Shown here in pieces: positions 20,985-32,165 of a DNA stretch of 64,000 nt. The stretch comes from Bolinopsis microptera. Taxonomy: Eukaryota; Ctenophora; Tentaculata; Lobata; Bolinopsidae. The DNA lies in NCBI RefSeq assembly GCF_026151205.1, contig NC_087072.1, positions 17,065,669-17,129,668 on the forward strand. Direction: 5' to 3'. The translations under genes and the position numbers were made by a program. Numbering within the stretch: position 1 is the stretch's first letter; each line of letters begins with the position of its first letter. The notes beneath the pieces are model-generated. The model did no database searches and was not told where the DNA came from. It worked only from the letters and a program-made list of their open reading frames with translations.

Positions 20985-21548
20985 CTCCCTGTAATTACAT
21001 GATCTTGAGGTGACGTACGACACCTCGCTGCAAATTTTCACATGCCAAAAACGTAAGATTCTTAAGGAGTTGTGCGAGATGACGATACATAGAGGCCGCA
21101 GAATCATGAGGACTACCAGATCCTCATGGTTGAACCTAAGCGATCCATGATATCACGACAAGTCCTACTATACGGCTACAGTAAACAATGATCATTATAC
21201 TTTCTGCACCAGCAATACACAATATCCAACTCAAAACAGGTATCTATTGTAATTCGTGTTATGATGCAAAAAATTACACGTCAGTGTTGAAGGGTTGGGC
21301 GGGGTCAATCATGAGGCAAAATGGTGTTCGTGCATAGCCAGGCCTTGAAGGCCAAAAAGTTAGAAGGTGTGTTTTAATTGTTTTATCAACAAACATTTTT
21401 GGCCACAGTTCATAGAGCAATACTGTTTTAGATTATGTTAACAATTTCTTAACCGTTGTATCCACAATCTGAATTATCATATCGATACCACCTTTCTTTC
21501 ATACTCATGAAATCAATATAACGATCGCAATACAGATATCAAGGAGCT
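20985..21548. other. Unit sequence and 5' flank of ShKT gene, copy B
   Basis: It contains the empty site (about 21,408) of the 4.5-kb hAT-like element found in copy A. The local sequence there lacks ACTTTCAT relative to copy A. Confidence 0.6.
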
Positions 21549-22079
21549 ATGATGATGATGATGAAGATTGTGGCAGTATTTCTACTCGTGGCTGGATTTA
21601 ATGGTAAGCAAAATGGTGGTTTATTTTAATCTGATTTAATTTGCGAATTTCTATCGATTTATTACTAATACATGATATCGACATTACATTGGTATTTTTA
21701 CACCAAACATTCAAAAAAAATACCCAATTACAATGTAACCCAATTTAGTGTATCGTTTTGATAGGGAATAGGATTGTTCTGGATGTATTTAATGTGAAAC
21801 TGGAGTTTATGAGAAATTCAGATAACCCATTGAGCCCCACTATAACAGGTGGGAGATGCACTTATTTAATCATTAATTAATCTTTAATTAACGCGTATTT
21901 AATATTACAACTTTTCAGCTCAATCACAAACACCACCATGTGTTAATAAATTTGACACTATGAATGGTTTTGAAAACATGTGTAATATACATATTACACT
22001 TGGGCAAGGAAACTGCCTAGGAGCAAAAGAAGAAACACTTAGAGAAAATTGCGCTAAAGCTTGCGGTTTCTGCTATTAG
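21549..22079 (+). CDS. Secreted ShKT-domain peptide, copy B (2 exons)
   Basis: Exon 1 is 21,549-21,603 (Met run and signal peptide; phase-1 GTAAGC donor). Exon 2 is 21,919-22,079 with the six-cysteine ShKT pattern ending CGFCY. It differs from copy A by one Thr-to-Ile change between the second and third cysteines (ACT to ATT at about 21,995) and a silent change in the signal peptide. Both copies look functional. Confidence 0.85.
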
Positions 22080-22553
22080 CTAACTGGGTGCTAAGTGCAG
22101 ATACCTCTAATGATGACGTGATCACGTTATACTTGCTCTAACATGCAGTAGCGCGGGACCGCAGTACGCGTAGACACATGTGTGATCACGTGATACCTGA
22201 TGGGTGGAGGTTACGAGGACAATTATTCATTGTTATCTTAATCAATGGGCACAATAAGTTGATTTCTGTAATCATAGCTTACAATCTTATAATGTGTTTA
22301 AAACGATTCCGTATTACTATACTATTCTTCTAAACTGTAACAATTTTCCTGTATTTGATGCTTTTAGCATTTGAATTTAAGTATCTGTCTTATTTGTAAA
22401 AATTAAACATAATGTTATCACAGATACAGCAATCAATCCGCTAGTTGATTATTTTTATTAACAGTAGATAAAAAAATGGTCTGCTCTAAAGTAAAGTATA
22501 AAAAACACATTAGTTTGTCGAAGTCCCACCGAGTATAGCATTTTGCATAATAA
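22080..22553. other. 3' flank of ShKT gene, copy B
   Basis: It matches 12,113-12,587. No gene is seen. Confidence 0.5.
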
Positions 22554-22820
22554 TAACAAGCAAACGACAAGCAAACAACAAGCAAACAACAAGCAAACAA
22601 CAAGCAAACAACAAGCAAACAACAAGCAAACAACAAGCAAACAACAAACAACAAGCAAACAACAAGCAACCAACAAGCAAACAACAAGCAAACAACAAGC
22701 AAACAAACAACAAACAACAGACAAACAAGAAGCAAACAACAAACAAACAACACGCAAACGACAAGCAAACAACAAGCTAACAACAAGCAAACAACAAGCA
22801 AACAACAAACAAACAACAAT
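22554..22820. repeat. 11-bp AACAAGCAAAC microsatellite, copy C
   Basis: The same repeat as at 12,588 with slight length difference and a CACGCAAAC variant. Confidence 0.95.
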
Positions 22821-23223
22821 TTAGTGGTACTGAACAGAGGGATTTTACTAGTTTGTGATTGCTATTGGCAGGCTAGACACATCATTGGATAATACGAGTA
22901 TGCATGATCACTGATACTTGTTAATTTGTTACACATGCTGCTGCAGACGTCTCACAATCCAGGGACTTTATATCGCAAGACATGAGACGGTAACTTGTTA
23001 AGAAGTTCATTCTCCATCAACAGTTCTGCTTGAATTGACACGTTACCTCTTCGTGATATATATTCATATGACTGTCGAGAAGTGCTCTGATAAGAGAAAA
23101 GTGCATAAAATATTGCAGCCATGCGACCTGCTCTAATGATCCCCAATCCAGTTGCCGAAATTTTGGATTCTGAGGTTGCAGGGGAATATCAGAATTGAAC
23201 ATCCTGCTTTTGTAAAAAAGCCA

Positions 23224-23445
23224 AGGGAGAAGCAGACTATTAGCAGGGTGATAACACCACCCAGCAAGGGAGAAGCAGACTATTAGCAGGGTGATAACAC
23301 CACCCAGCAAGGGAGAAGCAGACTATAATTAGCAGGGTGATAACACCACCCAGCAAGGGAGAAGCAGATCACTATTAGCAGGGTGATAACACCACCCAGC
23401 AAGGGAGAAGCAGACTATTAGCAGGGTGATAACACCACCCAGCAA
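23224..23445. repeat. 43-bp minisatellite, copy C
   Basis: Five uninterrupted units. It preserves the pre-insertion site of the hAT-like element found in copy B. Confidence 0.9.
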
Positions 23446-23952
23446 ATTTGGGTACGACAGCCCCCATTTCAAGGCGAATAGCCATTATTAACCATACATA
23501 GCTCTATTTGCTGGTTGTGTCCTGCTCGGAAAGTGAACTAAAAGCCCACCCCATTAAGTGAGAAGAGGGCCATATCCAAGAAGCCCGACCCAGTGTGCGG
23601 ACTATAGTTAGGTGGTGCGCGTTAAAATTAAACTTGCTCGGATCTCAAAAATGTTTACACCATCTTTTTAGTGAGATTGTGACAAATTTTTCAGTACGAA
23701 ATTTGCAATATATATTTTAAAATAATTAGTGGACATAATTTAGGTCTCACATTTTATAGCGCGCGGCTTTAGGAAGCAATATTTAAACCGACCGATTGAA
23801 AAAATTTTATGAGACGCAAATCAAGCGCTATCATATCAGACGTTTAAAATTTGTTTCATAAAATTCCTTTTACTTCGACGTTTAACTATTATTTGTAAGG
23901 TCTTAGCCTAGTTCCCAATTTTACCTGTGTTGCCTGATTTTTCTTTGTGATA

Positions 23953-24624
23953 ATGAGCTGTAGTTCCCTCACCCTTACACTTTCATTGTGTGCCGAAGAT
24001 GCTAAGTTCGTTGAAATGTACGAACTATTTAAAAATATTTTGCCTGATCTAGAACTTGTAGATTTTTTTCAGCCTAACTCCAAGCTAAGTTTATTGAAAC
24101 CGTCAGAAGTTACATATCTGCACATGCATTCTTTATTGTCGATCCACTTCAGCAGAAAGGCTTGTTCGAATCGTAGAACTGGTGTTAAGTTCGGGGGATA
24201 TTCAGGTTGTTCGAAAAAAAGTGAGCCTGGGATTTATTTCAGTCTTGTTCATGTCACCTCCATTTGCGAACTGATTACTGGCCAAGCTATTTTAGGAAAG
24301 GATGTTAAGTTGATTTGGGACCATCTACGTCAAAGCTTTCAATTATGCTTGTCTGAAGAATCCAGACGATTTATTGGTGACACTCCATTTGATTTGAAAG
24401 CCATAGTCTCTAATCCAGTTCCAATCCGGCCAGGGCAAAATGTTCATCGTATTATTCTTAGAACTAGGGTTGTGAAAAAACGATCTCTGTCCCCAGGTAT
24501 TCAATGTATCAGCCCCCCTAAGGTAGCTAAACTTACTCAACCTATTTGTATTGGTAACTCAGCTCTGACTGTGAGGCCTTATAAAAACTATACTCTGGCA
24601 CATAGGTCTACTGTAATTAGATAA
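23953..24624 (+). pseudogene. Broken copy of the unknown ORF, copy C
   Basis: The frame matches copies A and B for about 223 residues. A C-to-T change then turns a Gln codon into a TAA stop at 24,622-24,624. About 30 bp further on, an internal deletion of roughly 385 bp (compare 2,006-2,390 in copy A) removes the coiled-coil region. The truncated N-terminal half could still be expressed, but loss of the whole C-terminal half suggests a pseudogene. Confidence 0.75.
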
Positions 24625-24889
24625 AACTCTCGTATTAACTTATTAAGTCTCTGCAACTTCAAAATATTATACTACTCCGTCAAATAGGACGTGTATCTTT
24701 GGAAAACACCATGCCTTTGTTCCTTGCATTAGCCAACTCGGTTTTTGGTCAAATAATATTTCATGTTGTATGAACATTTAGATATTAGAAATGTAAAATG
24801 TGATATTTGAATTGTGAAATTTGAAATGTGAAATTTGAAATGTGAATATCGTTATGAAGAATGTATTGAATTAAGTTTGTTTCCTCAAG

Positions 24890-25162
24890 GGAAAAGGTCA
24901 AATGAAGACCTGGTTTCTACTGGATAACCCAGAATCCGAGAAACTGCGAACACAGCCAGTATTTTCTCAACAAACTTCCGCTATACTTGAGAATGGCGTA
25001 GTAGTCCCCATTCCCAGTCCTAACAATATAGCTAGGACTGGTCGGCCCAATTCGGGACGTCCCAATAGAGAGAGCCGTAGAGCCTGCCGCCCCCTTACCA
25101 CTCACGACTTTGCGGATGAAAATTACAGGAAATCAACCTCGAAACTTCTCAAAATTTTGTAG
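24890..25162 (+). CDS. Guanylate cyclase last exon, copy C (partial)
   Basis: Same acceptor and GKGQMKTWFLL core as copies A and B. The (GA)n tract near 25,065 is 4 bp shorter, so the frame reads on (NRESRRACRP...) to a stop at 25,160-25,162 instead of ending at REREP. The extended frame resembles the tail of the divergent exon at 25,787 (RSVKRERSKQ), so copy C may keep the older frame and copies A and B a shifted one. Confidence 0.7.
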   Translation, partial: GKGQMKTWFLLDNPESEKLRTQPVFSQQTSAILENGVVVPIPSPNNIARTGRPNSGRPNRESRRACRPLTTHDFADENYRKSTSKLLKIL

Positions 25163-25596
25163 CGTGAGTATTGGAGCATGACATGAAATGGATATATGTT
25201 CGATTCAAGCCTGGGTGATTATTATGATCCGATGTTTGGTGGAACAAGATTACAAACGTGACTTGATGAGCGTGAGCACAATGATTCTACGAGGGATTTG
25301 CAGCCAGCAGCAGCACATGATGGTCTTGTGGTTTCAGAAATTATAATTATAAATTAATGATTGTTATGTTCAATGGGATTCTGTATGATATTGATTCAGT
25401 TTCTTCCGATTTCTTTTTACAGCCCAATTTTGGTGTTTATTTTTGATTTTTCCAGTAAAGGGTTCTGGTTCATTGGAATAGACAGATTGTAACCTCGAAC
25501 AACCGATCATTATTAATTAGAGGAACGGACAAAGCATTTAATGCCATAACATTACCCTAATCCTTTCCATAATTCTAACCTTTACTTTATACTAAC

Positions 25597-25786
25597 CTTA
25601 ACGGTTTTTCTTAGTGGTCGAGCTTCCTGAGTTCTTAGATAATGCCTACAATCTACATCAATTCCATCATATACTCTGTTTACCATACGACAAGTGTATC
25701 CGTGATCGGTACTGTTGTAGGCTCAGTGCACAGAATCCCCTGTATTGAACAGTTGACATAATATCCTAAACTACTCTCTCCCACAG
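25597..25786. other. Start of unique sequence after the array
   Basis: The duplication ends at about 25,596. The following 190 bp lead to the polypyrimidine tract and CCCACAG acceptor of the divergent cyclase exon. Confidence 0.6.
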
Positions 25787-26104
25787 GGAAAAGGCGTGAT
25801 GACCACGTGGTTCCTCCTTGGAAAGGAGAAGAAACTCGAGGAGTCCCAGCTCCTTACAACCCTGTCCACCTCCTCGGAAAGCAACAAATCACCGTCGCCC
25901 AATATCGTCAGATCCAGGTCATCAAGTCGGAGAAGCGTAAAGAGAGAACGGTCAAAGCAAGCTGTTGGGCCCTCAGAGACTATCATATCAATAGACGGGA
26001 CTGCTGTTTACAAAAATAAGTCAGCTGAAGACTCCGAACAGAATGATTCTGGTCAGAGAAATAATGGTTACAATAACGGTTTTCTACCATCGGTTAATGC
26101 CTGA
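25787..26104 (+). CDS. Divergent guanylate cyclase last exon (partial)
   Basis: The acceptor CTCTCTCCCACAG is followed by GKGVMTTWFLLGKEKKLEES, the C-terminal end of a class III guanylate cyclase domain, then a serine-, arginine- and asparagine-rich tail to a stop at 26,102-26,104 (106 codons). The tail shares a SPSPN...R-rich motif with the three array exons, so these are paralogous last exons. Receptor guanylate cyclases are single-pass membrane enzymes producing cGMP; only the cytosolic C-terminus is visible. Upstream catalytic exons would have to lie before the window, more than 25 kb away, or have been lost. Among the four exons this one, outside the repeats, is the likeliest to belong to a functional gene. 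Confidence 0.75.
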   Translation, partial: GKGVMTTWFLLGKEKKLEESQLLTTLSTSSESNKSPSPNIVRSRSSSRRSVKRERSKQAVGPSETIISIDGTAVYKNKSAEDSEQNDSGQRNNGYNNGFLPSVNA

Positions 26105-26974
26105 TACCACCTCAGCATATGTGTCAACTTGGTCACACAAAATTAAACAAAGCTAAGATTATTTTTACTAAAGCTAAAATTCCTACCTACTTATCTGAAC
26201 AGGAGATTCGGGAATCAAGAGTAAAATATGACAGGATCACCATTAAATGTAGATTTACGAGGAAACTGTTGATTAAACTTGCTCGAGTTTTAATGCTATT
26301 TATTGTTTCAGAATTTATCAAAACCTGTTTTGTATTGTTGTTATATATTTTGTCACTCTGATAAGTGGAGTTGTGTTTTTACTAATCTGAGATATCTTTG
26401 AAGTATGAATTTAAACACTGACTCTTAAATATTTTAACCGATGTGTTTATCTTTTCTGGGGAAGTGATACAATGCTTGATTACTAATCAAAACAGGTGCA
26501 AGGATCTGATGAATAAGCATTATTAAATTAGCATCGCTATTATACGACAAAATGATAAATAAGGGCGAGGGAACGTAAGGTTCAGGGAGAATATAACCGG
26601 GCGAGTCACGACTGGGACGGAGAAGGAGGAGGCTGTTCGTTGTCCTAGGACCATATCTGCTCTTTATTAGGGATTACTTATTAACAATGGGACAAGAACG
26701 ATTACCCGAGTTAGGTACGGAGAGAACGTGGCCGACGATCAAATGTTAATTGTGTTTATAATGATATTCACCATCCAGGATTACTGTGTTTGCTATTGTC
26801 TAAGGTGTGTAACCGTTTAAAACTATGGACATAGACATGACTAAGGAGACGCATTATGTCCTTTACATCCTCGTTAACCTGAACTACTCTCCCAAAGTCA
26901 TTTGTATGACTTGCTTGTCCTTTCAGTTTCATAGGAATTCAAGCGTTAGGCTTGGTCAAAATACGATGTCTGAA
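26105..26974. other. Intergenic sequence, no gene seen
   Basis: AT-rich. No supported exon, hairpin or repeat was noticed. Confidence 0.4.
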
Positions 26975-26987
26975 CACTGAAGTCATT

Positions 26988-29921
26988 CTTCTTCGTAGGG
27001 GGCTGTGGTCTTTACTACTAAGGAATAGATCAAAACCACTATAAGATAGAGCATTGAAGCCCTGTGCTTACCCCGGTAAAGTTAATCTGTGCAGAAAGCA
27101 AGGTTAAGCCTTGTCCTCTCCACATTTGGTAAAACGTTTTGTTGCTTGTATAAAGCCGATGATCCTTGGTAGTGAGAACTTGTCCACTATATCTGTCACG
27201 CTGAGGTAGAAGGAGTCAAAGTATCCTCCTCGCTGGTAAGACCATTTCGGGCACTGACCAATAAAGTGGTTCATTGTCTCCTCTTCCATGAGACAGTGTG
27301 GACAGGTTTTAGGGACAGTTGTCGGCTTGTACTTATTGATGTGGTAGTTTAATTCACAATGTCCCGTGAGGAATTGTGTTGCTGTTCTTGTGCTCTCTTT
27401 GCCAATTTTCGGGATTGATCTGGCGAACTTTTGTCTCCATACTCGTTTAAAGTGAGTGTTGGGTAAAGTTCTCCATCTTTCCCTCATCTTCCGATGACTT
27501 ATACTCCGCAGTGCTCCCTTCCATAATACTTTTGGTATTGGTAGTTGCACTTGAGCGGAGTCCAGATTGTCGGAGCCTTTTTTGGCAAGAGAGTCTGCCT
27601 TTTCGTTGCCATCGTAGCCTTTGTGAGCTGGTATCCATCGTAGTAGGACTTGATTGTCCATTGCTAGTTGGTTAAGCTCACTTATAGCCGTGCTGGTGCT
27701 TTTAGATTTAACTTTGATGTTGCTCATTGCCATTATTGTCGCCTGGCTATCGCAGTTTATGATTATTTTCCTAGTTTTGGTCCCAGATTCCCGTAATATT
27801 TTTGCCGCAGTGCCTACGGCAAAAGTTTCGGCCTGGAAGACGGTTGAGTTGATTCCTAGGTGGTATGACTCCTCACATGTGGGGTTGTCGTTGTCCACAA
27901 TGTACACTCCTGCTCCAACTTTTTCATTCATTTTGGAGCCGTCTGTGTAACATTGTATAGTATTGGTATCATTCTCGATTACCTCATACTCAGAGAGTCG
28001 GGGAATTTCTGTGTTGAAGCCAATGTCAACATTCAGTGATGTTGTCTGTTGATCTTGTTCTTCAGAGTTGAGACTGATAGCCTTTAGTAACTGTTCATTA
28101 AGTTTTGTGTGGGTGGTTAGGTTGCCCTTCTTGTTTACCATCGGCTCATATATCCACTGGTTGTTGGATTTGAGTCTGAGAGCTCCTTTTGCTGCTTCCT
28201 CTTCCATCACCAGATCAATAGGGATGATTCCGGTGATGATGTCTAGTGCTGCTCCGGGAGTCGATGGTAACCCTCCAGTTATGAGGATGTTCCCTAGCCG
28301 CTGTACACTGCTAAGGATTGTTAGGTTATGTTTTTTGGACACACCATTGAGCCAGATTGTCACAGCGTATGTCAGAGAGGGTCTGACAACGGCTGTATAA
28401 ATCCATTTCATGGTCTTGGGGGTGAACCCCCATGTTGGTCCAATGGCTCTCCTGCATTGCATGAGTATGCCCTTGGCTTTTTTACATTGATTTTTGATGT
28501 GCTCATTCCACGTGAGTTTGCTATCGAGTGTTACCCCTAGAAACTTAGTGGAATTTCGCATGCTAATTTCCGTTCCGTTCACTGTTAGAGGTTCTGAGAA
28601 TTCCCATTTCCTCCTCCAAGTGAACATTACGGTGTGTGTTTTAAGTGTACTTAGTTTCAGCCCGTTATCGGTACACCAGTTCATGATGGCTTCAAGACTT
28701 TTCTGCGTCATCTCTCTGAGATGATCTGCATCAAAGCCCTGATTTCCACCTTTTGCCGGTCCCTCCAACGTGGCTAGTAATGCAAGGTCGTCCGCAAACC
28801 CTTGCAGGTCACATGGGATCTTGTCTCTGGTGTATGACAGGAGACTGTCGACTACCAGGTTCCATAAGAATGGTGACAGGATTCCACCTTGCGGACATCC
28901 TTTTCTAATGACGATGGATTTCTTGCATCCATTTAGTTCCACGTTTGTGGTCCTATTTTGGAGTAGAGACATAATCCATTTATTGACTGACGACGACTCA
29001 CATTTCCGGTCCAGGGCCTTCTCTATAGATTTGAATGCTACATTGTCGAAGGCCCCTTCGACGTCTAAAAACGTTCCTAGAGCCATACCGGAGCTTATGA
29101 TTGTTCGTTCTATTTTGTGTACTATTTTGTGTAAAGCTGTCTCAGTTGAGGCACCTTTCACAAATCCGTATTGTTTTTTGTTAAGCTTTGAGTATATCTT
29201 AAGGTCTACCTCCATATGCCACAACACTTTACGTTCCATCCACTTGAGTGGTACTGGAGCCAGGGTGATGGTTCTGTAGGATTTAGGGTTATAGTAGTCA
29301 GTTTTCCCCGGTTTTGGTAGGAAAATACCCGTCGAGTTGCGCCAGCTGTCAGGAACGTATCCACTTTCAAAGCTTGCCTTTGCTAGTTTTGTGAAGGCAT
29401 CGCTTATGAGTGGTAGTCCCTTCTGTAGCACTATTGGGCGAACTCCGTCAGGTCCACTGGCTTTTAGGCCGTCAAATTCTTGTACTGACTTCTCAACTCT
29501 ACCTCTGGAGAAGATAGTGTTGGATGTCCATTTATTGGTACTATCTGCCGGAGTCTCTACGGCAGTCGGATTGTTGTTTTGGTCCTGCTGAGGTCCTGGT
29601 GTCGTGGCGAAGTGGGCGTCCACCATGACTGCCAGTGTTTCAGCTGGGGATTCTGTAAGATTGCCATCAGGCTTTCTCACTGTCCCCAATCGGGAAGTTT
29701 TGTTGTTTTTTATAATCGCAGATATTCTCTTTGAACATGACTTTGCTTCCATGTTCTTACAGAATTCCTTGAATTTGGATGATTTAGTGCGTCCTATTAG
29801 TCTGTTGTACTCCGCTTGGTGAGAGCGTAGTTCAGACCATTCTTTGTCAGACTTTGTCGACCGAGCTTGTCTGAGGCGAAACCGAATACCAGCCTTCGCC
29901 TCTCTAACTTGCGCTGTTTCC
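26988..29921 (-). mobile_element. 5'-truncated non-LTR retrotransposon (I superfamily-like)
   Basis: A 13-bp direct repeat CACTGAAGTCATT at 26,975-26,987 and 29,922-29,934 brackets the open frame, a plausible target duplication. Read on the minus strand, the coding frame is open right up to the 29,921 edge with no endonuclease domain, as expected for 5' truncation during insertion. The 3' end near 26,988 has no long poly-A tail. Confidence 0.75.
27104..29752 (-). CDS. LINE ORF2: reverse transcriptase, RNase H, zinc knuckle
   Basis: The frame encodes 882 residues from its first ATG and is open for about 56 more codons upstream to the element edge, so the real protein was longer. The reverse transcriptase occupies roughly residues 95-420: LDVEGAFDNV near 229 with the first catalytic Asp, GCPQGGILSPF near 285, and the FADD box at 319-322. 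RNase H spans about 598-727 with the expected acidic residues D604 (TDGSK), E642, D668 (NCDS) and D720 (NEKAD). A C-terminal CCHC knuckle (C817, C820, H829, C834) follows. RT plus RNase H plus CCHC order fits the I/R1-type clades. It would copy its own RNA at a nicked target but lacks its endonuclease. No internal stop is seen, so the insertion is young. Confidence 0.92.
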   Translation of the reverse strand: MEAKSCSKRISAIIKNNKTSRLGTVRKPDGNLTESPAETLAVMVDAHFATTPGPQQDQNNNPTAVETPADSTNKWTSNTIFSRGRVEKSVQEFDGLKASGPDGVRPIVLQKGLPLISDAFTKLAKASFESGYVPDSWRNSTGIFLPKPGKTDYYNPKSYRTITLAPVPLKWMERKVLWHMEVDLKIYSKLNKKQYGFVKGASTETALHKIVHKIERTIISSGMALGTFLDVEGAFDNVAFKSIEKALDRKCESSSVNKWIMSLLQNRTTNVELNGCKKSIVIRKGCPQGGILSPFLWNLVVDSLLSYTRDKIPCDLQGFADDLALLATLEGPAKGGNQGFDADHLREMTQKSLEAIMNWCTDNGLKLSTLKTHTVMFTWRRKWEFSEPLTVNGTEISMRNSTKFLGVTLDSKLTWNEHIKNQCKKAKGILMQCRRAIGPTWGFTPKTMKWIYTAVVRPSLTYAVTIWLNGVSKKHNLTILSSVQRLGNILITGGLPSTPGAALDIITGIIPIDLVMEEEAAKGALRLKSNNQWIYEPMVNKKGNLTTHTKLNEQLLKAISLNSEEQDQQTTSLNVDIGFNTEIPRLSEYEVIENDTNTIQCYTDGSKMNEKVGAGVYIVDNDNPTCEESYHLGINSTVFQAETFAVGTAAKILRESGTKTRKIIINCDSQATIMAMSNIKVKSKSTSTAISELNQLAMDNQVLLRWIPAHKGYDGNEKADSLAKKGSDNLDSAQVQLPIPKVLWKGALRSISHRKMRERWRTLPNTHFKRVWRQKFARSIPKIGKESTRTATQFLTGHCELNYHINKYKPTTVPKTCPHCLMEEETMNHFIGQCPKWSYQRGGYFDSFYLSVTDIVDKFSLPRIIGFIQATKRFTKCGEDKA

Positions 29922-29934
29922 CACTGAAGTCATT

Positions 29935-30240
29935 ATTCTAGTGATTTCTTCTTGGTGAATGCTAGCATTAGCAACATGTCCTGTGCAGCCTCATGCATAA
30001 TGAATAATCATTAGCTCTCTGGTGTATAAATTTGAAGGAAGAGGTAACGGTTCATTGATCGGTCTACCTGTTCAGGTTCATATCAAATAAGATGTTGAAA
30101 CTCATTACTCATTACATCTGTTACATGTTCACTGTTCAGAGCATTCATTTACAGGCTCTTCGTAGGCATTAGCAGTAGCACAAGCAATGGGCATTAGCAG
30201 GCTTGCCGTTCGTGGCGCGTATCCTCAGTGCAATTACAAC
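29935..30240. other. Sequence upstream of the (CT)n tract
   Basis: Nothing recognisable. Confidence 0.4.
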
Positions 30241-30872
<632 letters not shown>

Positions 30873-31036
30873 GGGGTCGTTCACACTTCACATATTACGT
30901 AATCAGCCGAGGGGGATTTCCAAATGATTACGGTAGTGTAATTTTGACACAATAGCTATGTGTAAAACTGATTACGGAATGGGGGGGGGGGTTAAAAATG
31001 GGCCAAAAAGTGATTACGTTATATGTGAACGACCCC
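30873..31036. mobile_element. MITE, GGGGTCGTTCAC family, member 1
   Basis: Terminal inverted repeats GGGGTCGTTCAC and GTGAACGACCCC, with TGATTACGT-type subterminal repeats. 164 bp with an internal poly-G run. No clear target duplication. Confidence 0.7.
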
Positions 31037-31414
31037 AGGACTCCTAATGAACATTTAATATCATGATATCACCTGCGTGACCCTGCATGCAGGTGATGGG
31101 GTCTATCTTAGATTCTTAGGTACCTAAGGTAGACTACATTACGTGACTCTAATCTGCATGTTAATGAAGGTGACATTGTTTCGTCATCAGTCATGTACAG
31201 TTACACGGCCAAGCCATCTAGTCCACTTAATTATCTGCCCTTTAACATCCCTGCAATAGTTGTTATCTCACTCTTTTGTCGGTTGGTTGATAATATGAAA
31301 CCATTTATCACGGAAATCGTGTTCTGAAAATTGTATCGCGATCGGAGGCAATTGAAGTTGAACTCTCCATGTCAAACCATTGCTAATTATTTTGTGTATT
31401 AAACCTTATTGTTG

Positions 31415-31667
31415 GGGATCGTTCACACTTCACATATTACGTGAGCCAGCCAAGGACTTTTGATTCACTATCAGTATCACAATGTCAATTGCATTTGCTA
31501 GTTGTAAGTAAAGTGGCTTACGGATAGTCGATGGGGGGTCTGAAATTGCCCAAATCTGGCTTACGTATACGTGAACGTTACCTGGGGACCTCAGGCTATC
31601 AGGTTCATAATAGATATTAGGCGGAATGACAGGCTGAGCGCGGCCCAGTAAATGCATGAACGATCCC
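31415..31667. mobile_element. MITE, GGGATCGTTCA family, member 2 (divergent)
   Basis: The termini GGGATCGTTCA and TGAACGATCCC are inverted. The left end shares CACACTTCACATATTACGT with member 1. 253 bp. Confidence 0.55.
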
Positions 31668-31973
31668 TTTTTGTTTTTTGTTAGACGCTGCCCGACCTAT
31701 TATGTCATCGATGAAATGGCGGGACTGTGGAAGGGGTGCTTACATTTATAAAGCCGTATAAAAGTACATATAAAGTGTCCTTAAAATATTATCCATATTA
31801 TTTGATATTATTATTAACATCGAACACCCAAGTGCAGTTGAATTGTTGAAAATGAAGTCGCCTCGGAGATAGAATGTAGAAGTTCATTAAAATTTCACTG
31901 AAGTAACGACATTTGATATCCACGGTGTTGTGCGGAACACCGGAAAAAAAGTAAGTTGAATGCTAATTTTCAA

Positions 31974-32165
31974 CGAGCGTGCTAAATCACTTTGCAGTTT
32001 TTTGCTGATATTTCGCTAGGGGAGCATTTTAACCCTATGTCATGAGGGGTGATTCGGAAACAGCGTACGAAAATGCATTGAAGCACTAAGCAGTTAAGTT
32101 TCGACTGTCAGGGGCCTTTTTAGAAAAGTCTCGAAGATAGACTGTATAGTGATTTCGCACGCTCG
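31974..32165. mobile_element. 192-bp MITE, CGAGCGTGCTAAATCAC family
   Basis: Left end CGAGCGTGCTAAATCAC pairs with right end GTGATTTCGCACGCTCG (one mismatch). Related sequence occurs at 40,352-40,530 and a solo end near 3,805 and 17,555. Confidence 0.65.

Larger units (their letters stand above)
1..25596 (+). repeat. Tandem array of three ~10-kb segmental duplicates
   Basis: Copy A (1 to about 12,587) enters the unit partway: base 1 corresponds to 12,698 of copy B. Copy B runs from about 12,588 to 22,553. Copy C starts near 22,554 and leaves the shared sequence at about 25,596, just after a TATACTAAC string that is common to all copies. The A-to-B spacing is 12,697 bp and B-to-C is 9,956 bp; most of the difference is copy-specific insertions (4.5 kb in A; 1.05 kb and 0.7 kb in B). 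Between these insertions the copies differ only by scattered substitutions and small indels. Each copy carries the 369-aa ORF or its remnant and a guanylate cyclase last exon; A and B also carry a ShKT peptide gene. The amplification is therefore recent. An assembly duplication is possible, but the copy-specific, target-site-flanked insertions argue against it. Confidence 0.95.

Noticed and set aside
27654-29822. Plus-strand frames opposite the retrotransposon
   Set aside because: Antisense shadows of the LINE coding frame.
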